64,000 nt of DNA, from assembly GCA_035968315.1 (NCBI GenBank), contig JAVYIN010000003.1, forward strand, positions 248,001 through 312,000, written 5' to 3'. The position numbers were made by a program, and so were the translations under genes. The notes beneath the pieces were generated by a model. The model was not told the DNA's origin, ran no database searches, and saw nothing but the letters and a program-made list of their open reading frames with translations. Source of the stretch: Nitrospira sp. (GTDB taxonomy: Bacteria; Nitrospirota; Nitrospiria; Nitrospirales; Nitrospiraceae). This document shows positions 26,047 to 34,437 of this stretch, one piece after another. The first letter of the stretch is position 1; each line of letters begins with the position of its first letter.

Positions 26047-27000
26047 TCAATGTGGCTGGCGGGGCGCGATCTTCAGCAACGACCCGCTCTTTTTGCAGAA
26101 GGCTTCGACCTTGTTCGCAATCTCGTGATAGCACTCGGCCGTGGCCGTGTCCGAATTGAACATGGCATAGGGCTCGCCCGCATCCGACTGCATCACCACT
26201 TCGGGGTCGAGCGGAATCCGGCCGAGGAACGGCACGCCCATATCGTTCGCCGACGCTTCGCCTCCGCCCTTGCGGAAGACCTCGATATGGTTGTGGCAAT
26301 GCGGGCACTCCAGGCCGCTCATGTTTTCCACGATGCCGATGATGGGCACTTCGCTGTCTTTGCAGAAGGTGACCGACTTGCGCGAATCCAGCAGCGCCAC
26401 TTCCTGCGGCGTCGTGATAATGACGGCTCCGCTGACCTTGCCCAGCAGATCGATCGTCGTCACCGACTCGTTGCCGGTGCCAGGCGGAAGATCGATCAGC
26501 AGGAAGTTGAGGTCCTGCCACTCGACGCCGCCCAGCAACTGATTGATGAACTCGTATTTGTACGCGTCGCGCCAGATGATCGGATCGTCCGGGTTCTGGA
26601 GCAAGAACGACATCGAGGCGATTTTCAGATTGTAGGCCTGGAAGGGGATGATGCCGCCCGAGGTGCTGATCTTCAGCTTCTGTCCCTCGGCCCCGACCAT
26701 TTTCGGAATGTTGGGTCCATGAATGTCCATGTCACAAATGCCGACATGCCATCCCTTCAGCGCGAGGCTGACCGCGATATTCGTCGTGCAGGTGCTTTTG
26801 CCGACGCCGCCTTTGTTGCTCATGATGAGGACTTTATATTCGATCCGCTCCATGCGCTTCGCGACGAGCCAGCGGCTGTGGCCTTCCTTGTCCTTCTGGC
26901 AGGATTCGTTTTCGTCACAAATGGCGCAGGCCCACATATAGGTACAGGCGTCGCTGCCGCCCGAGGTCGGTGTCTGAATGATATTTAACTCACGCGGCAT
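26047..27000 (-). CDS. Mrp/Nbp35-type iron-sulfur carrier P-loop ATPase
   Basis: This 317-residue protein has the deviant Walker A MSNKGGVGKST (about residue 60), the switch DMDIHGPNIPKM and the C-terminal CPHC of Fe-S scaffold ATPases. In addition it has an N-terminal Cys group, CTYMWACAICDENESC (Cx5Cx2Cx5C). The last three cysteines match the spacing of the N-terminal cluster of eukaryotic and archaeal Nbp35, which ordinary bacterial Mrp lacks. It probably loads Fe-S clusters into apoproteins. The position between tatC and moeA suggests service to an exported Fe-S molybdoenzyme. Confidence 0.88.
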   Translation of the reverse strand: MPRELNIIQTPTSGGSDACTYMWACAICDENESCQKDKEGHSRWLVAKRMERIEYKVLIMSNKGGVGKSTCTTNIAVSLALKGWHVGICDMDIHGPNIPKMVGAEGQKLKISTSGGIIPFQAYNLKIASMSFLLQNPDDPIIWRDAYKYEFINQLLGGVEWQDLNFLLIDLPPGTGNESVTTIDLLGKVSGAVIITTPQEVALLDSRKSVTFCKDSEVPIIGIVENMSGLECPHCHNHIEVFRKGGGEASANDMGVPFLGRIPLDPEVVMQSDAGEPYAMFNSDTATAECYHEIANKVEAFCKKSGSLLKIAPRQPH

Positions 27001-27048
27001 AATGTGTCCTTCTGTATAACGTGAAACTGGGCGGACAGGATCCGCCGC

Positions 27049-28029
27049 TTACCGGCGCGGGCTCCCGCTCGGCACGGCGACATACTCGCCGTCCGCCGAT
27101 TTCGGCATCCCGGCTCCGCCGGGGCCGCGTCCTGCAGGACCCGCCGCGGCGGCGGGCGCCTCGGCAGGCTCTTCCGGCGCGGGTTTCCTCTTGTTGAAGA
27201 ACCCTGCGCTCACGATGCCGACTTCGTAGAAAATGTACATCGGCAGCGCCATCAAACATTGGTTAAACGGGTCCGGTGTCGGGGTCAGAATGGCCGCGAT
27301 GATGAACGAGCCGAGCAGCGCCCACTTCCGGTAGCGCCGCAAGAACGGCGCATCCACCCAGCCCAGCTTGGCCATCAACGTGATCGCCAGCGGCACTTCG
27401 AAAATCAGGCCGAAGACGAGCAGAAACCACAGCGCAAACCCGACGTATTGCGCAATGGAGAGCTGCGGAATGAATCCCGCGCTCACGCCGTAGGAAATCA
27501 AAAAATTCAAGGCGAAGGGCAGGACGAAGAAGAAGGAAAAGAAGACGCCCGCAAAAAACGCCAGCGTGCTGAGCGCCACAAACGGCCCGACAAAGCGGCG
27601 CTCCTGCACATGCAGCCCCGGCACCACGAACTGCCAGACCTCCAGCAGAATATAGGGCATGGCCAGCACGACGGCGAAGAGCCCGGCCACTTTGACGTTC
27701 TGCCACAAGGCTTCGGCCGGCGCGAGAAAGACGAACGGGACCGTGGGCAGATCGGTCGGCTCCCAGGACAGGGTGCTGGGCACAAACATGTTCTGCAGCG
27801 GGATGCGCAGCCACTTGACCAGGGTATCGGCGTAGAAAAACGTCGCGACGAACACGATCGCCGTGATGATCACGGCACGGGTCAGCCGGACCTGGAGCTC
27901 CACCAGGTGCTCCATGACCGGCATCTTTTTATCTTCCAGCGGCTTGAAGACCGAGTCTTGCAGCCACCGGTTGAAGTCGTTCAGCACCGCGCCCTCACCC
28001 GCACAGGACAATGCCGCGCCGGCGATCAC
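27049..28029 (-). CDS. tatC: Sec-independent protein translocase TatC
   Basis: This protein has six membrane helices. The family start is MPVMEHLVELQVRLTRA, and FEVPLAITLMAKLGWV and AAILTPTPDPFNQCLMALPMYIFYEVGI are diagnostic. Annotated here with 326 residues from 28029. GTG 27987 (VLNDFNRW) is a plausible later start. The C-terminus has an extra Pro/Ala/Gly-rich cytosolic tail of about 50 residues. TatC recognises twin-arginine signal peptides and exports folded cofactor proteins. No tatA lies in the window. Confidence 0.93.
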   Translation of the reverse strand: MIAGAALSCAGEGAVLNDFNRWLQDSVFKPLEDKKMPVMEHLVELQVRLTRAVIITAIVFVATFFYADTLVKWLRIPLQNMFVPSTLSWEPTDLPTVPFVFLAPAEALWQNVKVAGLFAVVLAMPYILLEVWQFVVPGLHVQERRFVGPFVALSTLAFFAGVFFSFFFVLPFALNFLISYGVSAGFIPQLSIAQYVGFALWFLLVFGLIFEVPLAITLMAKLGWVDAPFLRRYRKWALLGSFIIAAILTPTPDPFNQCLMALPMYIFYEVGIVSAGFFNKRKPAPEEPAEAPAAAAGPAGRGPGGAGMPKSADGEYVAVPSGSPRR

Positions 28030-28055
28030 CCATCACCGGACGCGGCATGCTCGGT

Positions 28056-29558
28056 CTACTTCGGATTGACTGCCACGAACAGGCTGTTACCCTGCCGGTT
28101 GACCAGCAGCACCGCCAGTTCATCCTTCTTGATCTTGTTGGCCGCCTTCAGGTACTCATCCACCGTCTTCACGGTCTCGTGGTTGACTTCCTGAATCACG
28201 TCGCCGCGCTGCAACCCCGCCGCTTCGGCTGGACCGCCCGCTTCGACGGCCGTGATGACCACCCCGGTGGTCTTGGCCGGAATATTCAGCTGGCTCATCA
28301 GCGCATTGTCCAACGCCTGAATCTTGATCGACGCCAGCACGTTGTCCGGCGGCTTGATGGCTTCGCCCTGCTCTTTCTGGGGCGCCGCTTCCTTCTTGGC
28401 CAGCAGCTCGTCGGACGGACGCTCCGCCACCTTCACCGCGATCGTCTGTTCCTTGCCGTCGCGCAACACCTTCACCAGGGCATCTTTCCCGACCATGGTG
28501 CGCGCCACGAGATTCCGAAGCTGGCTGACACTCGACACTTCCTTCCCGTTGAAGGCAATGACCACATCGCCGCGCTTGATCCCGGCCGCATGCGACGGCC
28601 CATTTTCATTCACATCGCTGATCAGCACGCCCTTCCGCTGCTCGGAGAGCTTGAACGACTTGGCCAGAGCCGGCGTGATTTCCTGAATCGCGACGCCCAT
28701 CCAGCCCCGGACGACTTTGCCCGTTTTCTGGAGGCTATCGACGATATCGACCGCAATGCTGCTGGGAATCGCGAAGCCAATGCCTTCCGACCCGCCGGTC
28801 CGCGAGAAAATCGCCGTATTGATCCCGATCAGCTCGCCGTTCATGTTCACCAGCGCGCCGCCGGAATTGCCGGGATTGATCGCGGCATCGGTCTGAATGA
28901 AATCTTCATAATCGGCAATGCCGACGTTGCCCCGGCCCAAGGCGCTGATAATGCCCAGCGTCACCGTGGAACTCAGCCCGAATGGACTGCCGACCGCCAG
29001 CACCAGATCGCCGACTTGCAGCTTTTCATATTCCGCCCACTTGAGGGCGGGCAAATCCTTCGCGTCGATCTTGATGACCGCCAGATCGGTCTTGGGGTCG
29101 GTTCCCACCGTCTTGGCGGTGAACTCCCGCCGATCACTCAGCGTGACCGTAATCTGGGTCGCGCCCTCAACCACGTGGTTGTTCGTGACAATGTATCCGT
29201 TCGAATCGAAAATCACGCCTGATCCGGCGCTTTGATCGGGACGCCCATGTCCGCCTGGAGGCCCTGGAGGCATCGGAGGCGGAGTCGGCAAATCGCCCCC
29301 GCCCGGTTCCTCCCCGGGAGGCGCTCCGAACGGACCGGGAGGCAACCCGCGACGCCGGCTTTCTCCACCGCCTCCGGTCACGGCAATATTCACGACCGCC
29401 GGATTCACTTTCTTCACAATTTCAGAGAAGCCCTGGGCCAAGGCCGGAGAGGCCGCAGTCGCAACGGAGCTCTCCATGAACCCGCCCGCGACGGCCGCCG
29501 CCACAACGAGTCCACAACCAATGATGAACTTGGTCGCCTGCTGACGCCGAATGACCAT
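28056..29558 (-). CDS. degP: Periplasmic serine protease Do (DegP/HtrA)
   Basis: I chose ATG 29558, since GGGAGG lies 8 bases before it; the longer frame would start at 29597. The 500-residue product has a signal anchor, a Pro/Gly-rich linker (about residues 60-105), a trypsin-like domain with triad H128 (TNNHVV), D158 (DPKTDLAV) and S232 (NPGNSGGAL), and two PDZ domains. It degrades or refolds misfolded envelope proteins. It is the first gene of the minus-strand run through the ABC permease. The next gene, tatC, starts 26 bases downstream. Confidence 0.93.
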   Translation of the reverse strand: MVIRRQQATKFIIGCGLVVAAAVAGGFMESSVATAASPALAQGFSEIVKKVNPAVVNIAVTGGGGESRRRGLPPGPFGAPPGEEPGGGDLPTPPPMPPGPPGGHGRPDQSAGSGVIFDSNGYIVTNNHVVEGATQITVTLSDRREFTAKTVGTDPKTDLAVIKIDAKDLPALKWAEYEKLQVGDLVLAVGSPFGLSSTVTLGIISALGRGNVGIADYEDFIQTDAAINPGNSGGALVNMNGELIGINTAIFSRTGGSEGIGFAIPSSIAVDIVDSLQKTGKVVRGWMGVAIQEITPALAKSFKLSEQRKGVLISDVNENGPSHAAGIKRGDVVIAFNGKEVSSVSQLRNLVARTMVGKDALVKVLRDGKEQTIAVKVAERPSDELLAKKEAAPQKEQGEAIKPPDNVLASIKIQALDNALMSQLNIPAKTTGVVITAVEAGGPAEAAGLQRGDVIQEVNHETVKTVDEYLKAANKIKKDELAVLLVNRQGNSLFVAVNPK

Positions 29559-29894
29559 ACTCAGTTCCTCCCGACGGTTGATCTCACCTACCATCAATCA
29601 ATCACGCTCACCGACACTGGCCCGCATGAAGCGAAGAGCCAGCCAAGCGGTACATCTTACACTAATCTTTCCTTGGGCTTCAAAGAGTAAAAGTCCCGTT
29701 CAGCCGGCCTATAAATCCCCTAGAACCTCGCACCCCGGCTTCCATCGATTCGGTTCTTCGCATGATTGTCCTCCTCTCTCTGCAATACCGCGCAGCGGAT
29801 TCCTGCTCTTTTATTGTCTTCCCACCGCGCTTCCAGTACGGTACGTAGGTGAGGCCGTGAACCGGCCCGGCCATCCAGGTGAACCTCTCGCCAC
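29559..29894. other. Divergent intergenic region degP / pseudo-caspase gene
   Basis: 336 bases with promoters expected on both strands. On the minus strand TTGAAG followed after 18 bases by TAAGAT (around 29660-29690) is a weak candidate for degP. I see no gene or repeat in it. Confidence 0.35.
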
Positions 29895-31727
29895 ATGCGT
29901 TATTCCTTCGCTCTTATCGTCGCGCTGACCAGCCTCACAGCCGGCTGCGCCAGCCGATTCGACTTCCCGCCTCTCGGGGATCCTCTTCCCATCTCAGCCA
30001 CACTCACCATCCCCGCTTCCATCAAAGAACTGCGCGCGGACTATATGGATCTCTGCGGGCATCCGATGCGGGAACCGCTGGGAACCCGATTGGACGCCGC
30101 GCTGATCGAGGCGTCCTCCCGAACCTTTCAATCGGTCACCTATGGAGAAAAGAGCGGGAACGCTGCCGCAGCGCTCGTGCACTTCGATTTGGCGGACTGG
30201 TCCTTTCAGCTTCAGCATGACAGAACAGAGAAACCGGGCACGGCACATATTCAATTGCATGTGCGAATCCGGGTAAGTGATCACACCGGAACGCTTTTGC
30301 GCGCATCCGATATCCTGGTGACCCGGCAAGCGCCCCTGCGCCTCGAGCCCGTGCAGGATGAATGCGCGTACAGACTTGATCCGCTGCTCCAAGAGGTCTC
30401 CGTGGAACTGGCGACGAAATTCGCCATGGAGGCTCGACAGGCTTTCAGCGGTCTGTTGCCGGCCAAACTCACGACAGGCCTGACGCCCCCCCCGCCGGCC
30501 TCTCCGGTCCCAACGGCTCCGAGCCCGGCCGCAGCGGCAACGCTTCCGTCGAAGGTGCGTTTCACCTCCATGCTGCTGGACGAGAACGGCTCCCTCACGC
30601 TTGAAGGTGGAGAACGCTTTCGCGTGCGCGTGGATGTGGCCAACACGGGATCCACTCCGGTTCACCAAGCCCGTGTGCTGCTCTCGGGCCCGGACGCACT
30701 GTTACGCCTGTTTCCCTCCACCTCGCTCACACTTCCCCCCCTTCAACCAGGCGAGGTGAAATCCGTCGAGTTCCTGGCCACGCTCCCGCCCGCAATCCCT
30801 TTGAAAAAAGCCGAGCTGCAGGTGACGGTCGAAGAATCCGCGACACAAGCACAAGCCCAAGCCCCCGCACAGATACTGGCCATCGCCCTACAACCGACCG
30901 GCATCAAAGCCGACGACGTCGATCAGATCCCGGCGGCGGCCATGGAGTTTCGCCAGCCGCAGACCTACCTCATCTCCATCGGTGTCAGCTCATACCGGGA
31001 TCAGCGGCTCTTACCGCGAACATTTGCCTCGCTGGATGCCGAGATGGTCGCCGCCTATTTCATAGCGCTGGGGGGCCTTCCCGCATCGAATGTACGCGTG
31101 CTTCAAGATTGGACTGCCTCCCGATCCAATATCGACGAAGCCCTCTTAACCTGGCTTCCACCACAGATGACGAAAGAGGCCGTCGTCATCGTCTACTTCT
31201 CCGGCCAAGCCATGGTAGACCATGACGGCACGGTGCTCCTTGTCCCTTACGACGGAAGCCCGACGGCCACGACCCGTATGTATTCCCTGAAGGATTTGGA
31301 GTCGGCGCTGTCCCGTCTGAAAGCCAAGCACACGATCTTGCTCTTCGATGGAATGGTTTCGCGGCTTCATAGCGATCCCAAGACCAAACACCTGCCTCCC
31401 CGCTGGGACAGTGGCGGGGCCTCCACGATTCGCCTGATCAGCGGGGAAGCCCTCGGCGCAGGCCTTGAGGACGACAAGCATCACCACGGACTCTTTACCT
31501 ACTATCTCTTGCGGGCCTTGCGCGGAGAAGCAGATTCAAACCGGGATGGCGCGGTGACACTGGGAGAACTGTCCGGCTACGTCAGCCAAAAAGTTGTATG
31601 GGCGGCAAAAACCCAATTTGCCGTGGACCAACATCCGTCTCTGTTTCCCTCGGCCAAATCGGATCATCTTCCCTCGGCCCTTGTGCTCAGCAAGCTGGCC
31701 GCCATTCGCGGAGAGCCCGTTCCGTAA
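29895..31727 (+). CDS. Lipoprotein with CARDB-like domain and catalytically dead caspase-like domain
   Basis: This 610-residue protein begins with a lipoprotein signal (VALTSLTAGC, Cys at 18). Residues about 215-330 form a CARDB-like beta-sandwich (VRVDVANTGSTPVHQARVLL). Residues about 355-600 have the C14 caspase/metacaspase fold: YLISIGVSSYRD, then VIVYFSGQAM where active enzymes have FSGHG, then ILLFDGMVSR where active enzymes have D-x-C. The catalytic His is replaced by Q438 and the Cys by M487. The substrate-side TTYRYSL-type segments remain. It is likely a non-catalytic binding or scaffold protein of the envelope. Confidence 0.75.
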   Translation: MRYSFALIVALTSLTAGCASRFDFPPLGDPLPISATLTIPASIKELRADYMDLCGHPMREPLGTRLDAALIEASSRTFQSVTYGEKSGNAAAALVHFDLADWSFQLQHDRTEKPGTAHIQLHVRIRVSDHTGTLLRASDILVTRQAPLRLEPVQDECAYRLDPLLQEVSVELATKFAMEARQAFSGLLPAKLTTGLTPPPPASPVPTAPSPAAAATLPSKVRFTSMLLDENGSLTLEGGERFRVRVDVANTGSTPVHQARVLLSGPDALLRLFPSTSLTLPPLQPGEVKSVEFLATLPPAIPLKKAELQVTVEESATQAQAQAPAQILAIALQPTGIKADDVDQIPAAAMEFRQPQTYLISIGVSSYRDQRLLPRTFASLDAEMVAAYFIALGGLPASNVRVLQDWTASRSNIDEALLTWLPPQMTKEAVVIVYFSGQAMVDHDGTVLLVPYDGSPTATTRMYSLKDLESALSRLKAKHTILLFDGMVSRLHSDPKTKHLPPRWDSGGASTIRLISGEALGAGLEDDKHHHGLFTYYLLRALRGEADSNRDGAVTLGELSGYVSQKVVWAAKTQFAVDQHPSLFPSAKSDHLPSALVLSKLAAIRGEPVP

Positions 31728-31800
31728 TCTTGGGCGGCCCTGCGAAATCAGGCGCTCCACTCACACGATCCGTCGGAACAGGAAGGGCGGGAACGCGCCG

Positions 31801-31840
31801 CAAAATAAAAAGGGGTGGAGGGACATCCCCCCACCCCTTT
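31801..31840 (-). terminator. Rho-independent terminator of the small cytochrome c gene
   Basis: AAAGGGGTGG (31809-31818) pairs with CCACCCCTTT (31831-31840), extended by an inner GGG/CCC pair. On the minus strand a TTTTTATTTTG tract follows. It lies 26 bases after the cytochrome stop. The converging gene may also use the stem, but no T run follows on the plus side. Confidence 0.85.
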
Positions 31841-31865
31841 CTGAAACACCGATCCGCTTGGGAAA

Positions 31866-32312
31866 TTACTCGCCCTTGCAGAAGCTCCGCTCGTAGTTGA
31901 TGATGTTCCAGGCTTCTTCTTCGGTCACTGCGGCCGGGATCAAAGACACCATGCCCGTTCCCGCGCTGCCGTTCTTGATCACCCAGAACAACTCACCATC
32001 TTTCCGCTTCTTGTGGAACTTGCAATTCGTGAAGTCCCGGGGGCTCGGATCGAGGATCGCGCCGGCCGGTCCATCGCCCTTGCCTTCCTTACCATGGCAA
32101 TTGAAGCAGGTGCCCTTCCCCTCGAACAACGCCTTACCCTTGGCAATGCTCTCCGGAGTCGACGCGACCGGATTCTTCATGGCCTTGGCATCCGCCATCT
32201 GGTCAGCAGGCACGCGGGGCTTCAGGGGATCTCTTTCCGCTGCACCCGCCACGGTGGCCGACATAAGCAGCAAGGCTGCACTGATTCCCAGGAACTTTGA
32301 GAAATAACCCAT
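31866..32312 (-). CDS. Monohaem class I cytochrome c
   Basis: ATG 32312 was chosen because AAAGGAGG lies 7 bases upstream and a signal peptide begins directly (FLGISAALLLMSATVAGAA). The 148-residue product has one haem site, GTCFNCHGKEGKGDGPAG (near residues 67-84), and an axial Met in GTGMVSL. The family is small periplasmic cytochromes c of electron-transfer chains. Extra Cys residues occur in FTNCKFH and at the C-terminus (SFCKGE), which could form a disulfide. It stands alone with its own promoter and terminator. Confidence 0.88.
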   Translation of the reverse strand: MGYFSKFLGISAALLLMSATVAGAAERDPLKPRVPADQMADAKAMKNPVASTPESIAKGKALFEGKGTCFNCHGKEGKGDGPAGAILDPSPRDFTNCKFHKKRKDGELFWVIKNGSAGTGMVSLIPAAVTEEEAWNIINYERSFCKGE

Positions 32313-32412
32313 TGCACTTCCTCCTTTGTGTTGAACACACTGCACGTGAACTCGGCCGAAGGCCGCTGGCTCATTAATTCCCATATCAAAAAGACTGCGA
32401 TGAAACGGGCGG

Positions 32413-32442
32413 ACTATAGCAATCAGGTTCGATTCTTGTCAA
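32413..32442 (-). promoter_or_regulatory. Strong sigma-70 promoter of the cytochrome c gene
   Basis: On the minus strand a perfect TTGACA (32442-32437) is followed after 18 bases by TATAGT (32418-32413), preceded by TGC as in extended -10 elements. It predicts a leader of about 95 bases. Confidence 0.65.
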
Positions 32443-32523
32443 GAAACCTTCACACCCTTTTCCCTGAGACGATGGTCCAGCCCCACCTTCAGGTGCTCCC
32501 TTCTTTTTGATCATCACAATCCC

Positions 32524-32544
32524 TTCGATACGCTCCGTATCGAA
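32524..32544. promoter_or_regulatory. Palindrome, possible operator
   Basis: Perfect 9-bp arms TTCGATACG and CGTATCGAA flank CTC. It lies about 80 bases upstream of the cytochrome promoter's -35, and has no T run. A repressor or activator site is possible; a short hairpin is the alternative. Confidence 0.35.
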
Positions 32545-32816
32545 AGATGTATCAAGGGCCGTGCCAAAATGTGACGGGCAATGCCTGAGATAAATGAACC
32601 ACTTATGGAGGGCGGACCAAACGATCGATTTCATGCCTGTAAGCCGGGACACCTTTGCGCCACAAGCGCTCCACGGATGCCCCATGCAAGCCCACTGATG
32701 GCCTGATAACTGAGAGGCCCCCCACACACCGCCCCGCACTCGACCGTTGGAAATACGATCGAGCAAGGCTCACGAGGGGATGAAGGGAAATCCCTTGGCG
32801 GGAAGGAGCAACGCCG

Positions 32817-33737
32817 TTAGCGCTTCAGCACCACGTCATGCGCCACTTTTCCGCTTGGACCAAACGGCTTTTGCGGCTGTCCATTGAGCGTGGCCCGCAC
32901 ACCGCCCGCATTGCCCAGCGTCAACACGAATTGATCCTGTCCCTTCCAATGCGCCTTCTCACCGGGACGCAAGAGGGCCTCCTGCGGGCTTCCACCATCA
33001 ATCTGCACGACGACCCACGTCAGTTCGACGGCTTCAAGATCGAGCACCAATTGGTCTTCCGCTAGACTGGCTGCGCCTCCATCGATCGAGATGCTTCCCA
33101 GTGGACCGTCAGCTCCAGGCGACGCGGTCGAGACCGCCTCGGATTCCGGCTTGGTGGTGATTCCTGCCGGAGAAGCCGGCTCGATTGAGCGCGCCTCTTG
33201 AGCCGGCTTGGACGGAGCCGGAGGAGCCTCGCCCGATACGGCAGGCCCCCGCGCAGACTCCTGGCCAGGAGAGGCAGCGGATTCCGTGGCCTCTGTCGAA
33301 GCGGACGTGGTGCGCTTGGGAGTATTTAACTCGGATGTGCTCCGACGGAGCACCGACGATTGCTCACGGCTGAGCAGAAAGATGAGCGTCAGCACCGCAA
33401 TCCCGATCGCCACCGCAACCGCCTTCCGGTTCGCTTGACGCTTGCGTTCTTCTTCCACCTGGCGGACTTTCAGCCGCTCGCGTTCATCCTGCTTGTCGTA
33501 AAAGGCCCCGGCTGATTGGGCAAACCGGTGAATGGCGTCTTCCTCATCCAGGCCAAGAGAACGGGCATAGGACCGGACAAATCCTTTGGCAAAGACTTGG
33601 TCCGGCAATTTTGCGAAGTTGCCGTCCTCCAGCGCCTTGACAAAGTCCGAGCGAATGCGCGTTTTCGAGGCCACTTCGTCAACCGTCAGCCCCTTCGTTT
33701 CCCGGACCTGCTTAAAGAATTCGCCGACTGATTCCAT
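32817..33737 (-). CDS. rodZ: RodZ-like cytoskeletal/membrane protein
   Basis: This 306-residue protein has an N-terminal helix-turn-helix of the RodZ type (GEFFKQVRETKGLTVDEVA, then DQVFAKGFVRSYARSLGLD), a basic juxtamembrane stretch, one membrane helix (about 107-123, VAIGIAVLTLIFLL), a Pro/Ala-rich periplasmic linker and a C-terminal beta domain of the DUF4115 type. RodZ links MreB to the cell-wall elongation machinery. It is the last gene of the 13-gene minus-strand cluster, 10 bases after the TPR gene. Confidence 0.85.
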   Translation of the reverse strand: MESVGEFFKQVRETKGLTVDEVASKTRIRSDFVKALEDGNFAKLPDQVFAKGFVRSYARSLGLDEEDAIHRFAQSAGAFYDKQDERERLKVRQVEEERKRQANRKAVAVAIGIAVLTLIFLLSREQSSVLRRSTSELNTPKRTTSASTEATESAASPGQESARGPAVSGEAPPAPSKPAQEARSIEPASPAGITTKPESEAVSTASPGADGPLGSISIDGGAASLAEDQLVLDLEAVELTWVVVQIDGGSPQEALLRPGEKAHWKGQDQFVLTLGNAGGVRATLNGQPQKPFGPSGKVAHDVVLKR

Positions 33738-33747
33738 ACGCCCTCAA

Positions 33748-34437
33748 CTACTTGATTCGAGCCAAGAGTTCCGTTGCCGCTGCCGCATACTCCCCACCCT
33801 GATCCATCGTCAGCACCTTGCCCAATATCTCCCTGGCCTTGGCCGTGAATCCCAGCTTCGAATAGACCCGGCCCAGTTCAAGATGAGTCAACGCCGGCGC
33901 GACACTGGCAGGGTTGACCGTCACCGCATCCTCCAAAGCTTCCATGGCCCCCTGAAAATCTCCTTGATGCGACAGCGCGCGCCCCAAATGAAACCGCGCT
34001 AAATCCGGCGTCGCGTAGAGCGGGTTGGCCAAGGCCGTCCGATACGACCGAATCGCGTCATCCCATTTCCCTTGGCTGGCCAGCACCTGGCCTAAGTAGG
34101 TATGCGCTTCTGAATAGACATCGTCAATGGCAATGGCCGAGCGAAACTGTTGCTCGGCCTGTTTCAACTTCCCCTGAACCGCATAGACGTGGCCGAGGGC
34201 GTAGCGGGCCTCTTTATTGTTCGGATCGACCTGCACCGCTTTCTGAAACGACACGAACGCCTTCTGCCGGTCGTTGTTGAGGCTGGCGAGCCCCTCCTGA
34301 TAATACCCTTGGGATTTCTGCGTCGATTCCTCACTGGTGGCACAAGCCGTCAAGGCGAACAGCCCCGCGATGGCGCATAGTCCACAGACAGCGCGATGGA
34401 GCCAGACCATATGTTTACAGGTTCGCCACACGCTCAC
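33748..34437 (-). CDS. TPR lipoprotein, PilF/PilW-like
   Basis: This 229-residue protein has a lipoprotein signal (AGLFALTACATS) and about five TPR repeats covering residues 45-215, such as AFVSFQKAVQVDPNNKEARYALGHVYAVQ (split over two helices). Layout and size resemble PilF/PilW, which assists secretin assembly for type IV pili, but no pilus gene is near. Its start overlaps the PfkB stop by four bases (ATGA). It may instead be a general outer-membrane assembly or cell-wall scaffold. Confidence 0.65.
   Translation of the reverse strand: MSVWRTCKHMVWLHRAVCGLCAIAGLFALTACATSEESTQKSQGYYQEGLASLNNDRQKAFVSFQKAVQVDPNNKEARYALGHVYAVQGKLKQAEQQFRSAIAIDDVYSEAHTYLGQVLASQGKWDDAIRSYRTALANPLYATPDLARFHLGRALSHQGDFQGAMEALEDAVTVNPASVAPALTHLELGRVYSKLGFTAKAREILGKVLTMDQGGEYAAAATELLARIK

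Larger units (their letters stand above)
32313..32816. other. Intergenic region upstream of the cytochrome c gene
   Basis: 504 bases between the rodZ stop and the cytochrome start, both on the minus strand. It contains a strong promoter (32413-32442) and a 21-base palindrome (32524-32544). A minus-strand open frame at 32386-32766 has no ribosome site or protein-like composition, so I do not call it. I see no RNA gene. Confidence 0.5.

Noticed and set aside
32386-32766. 126-codon minus-strand frame upstream of the cytochrome c gene
   Set aside because: It covers the cytochrome promoter and has no ribosome site or recognisable composition.
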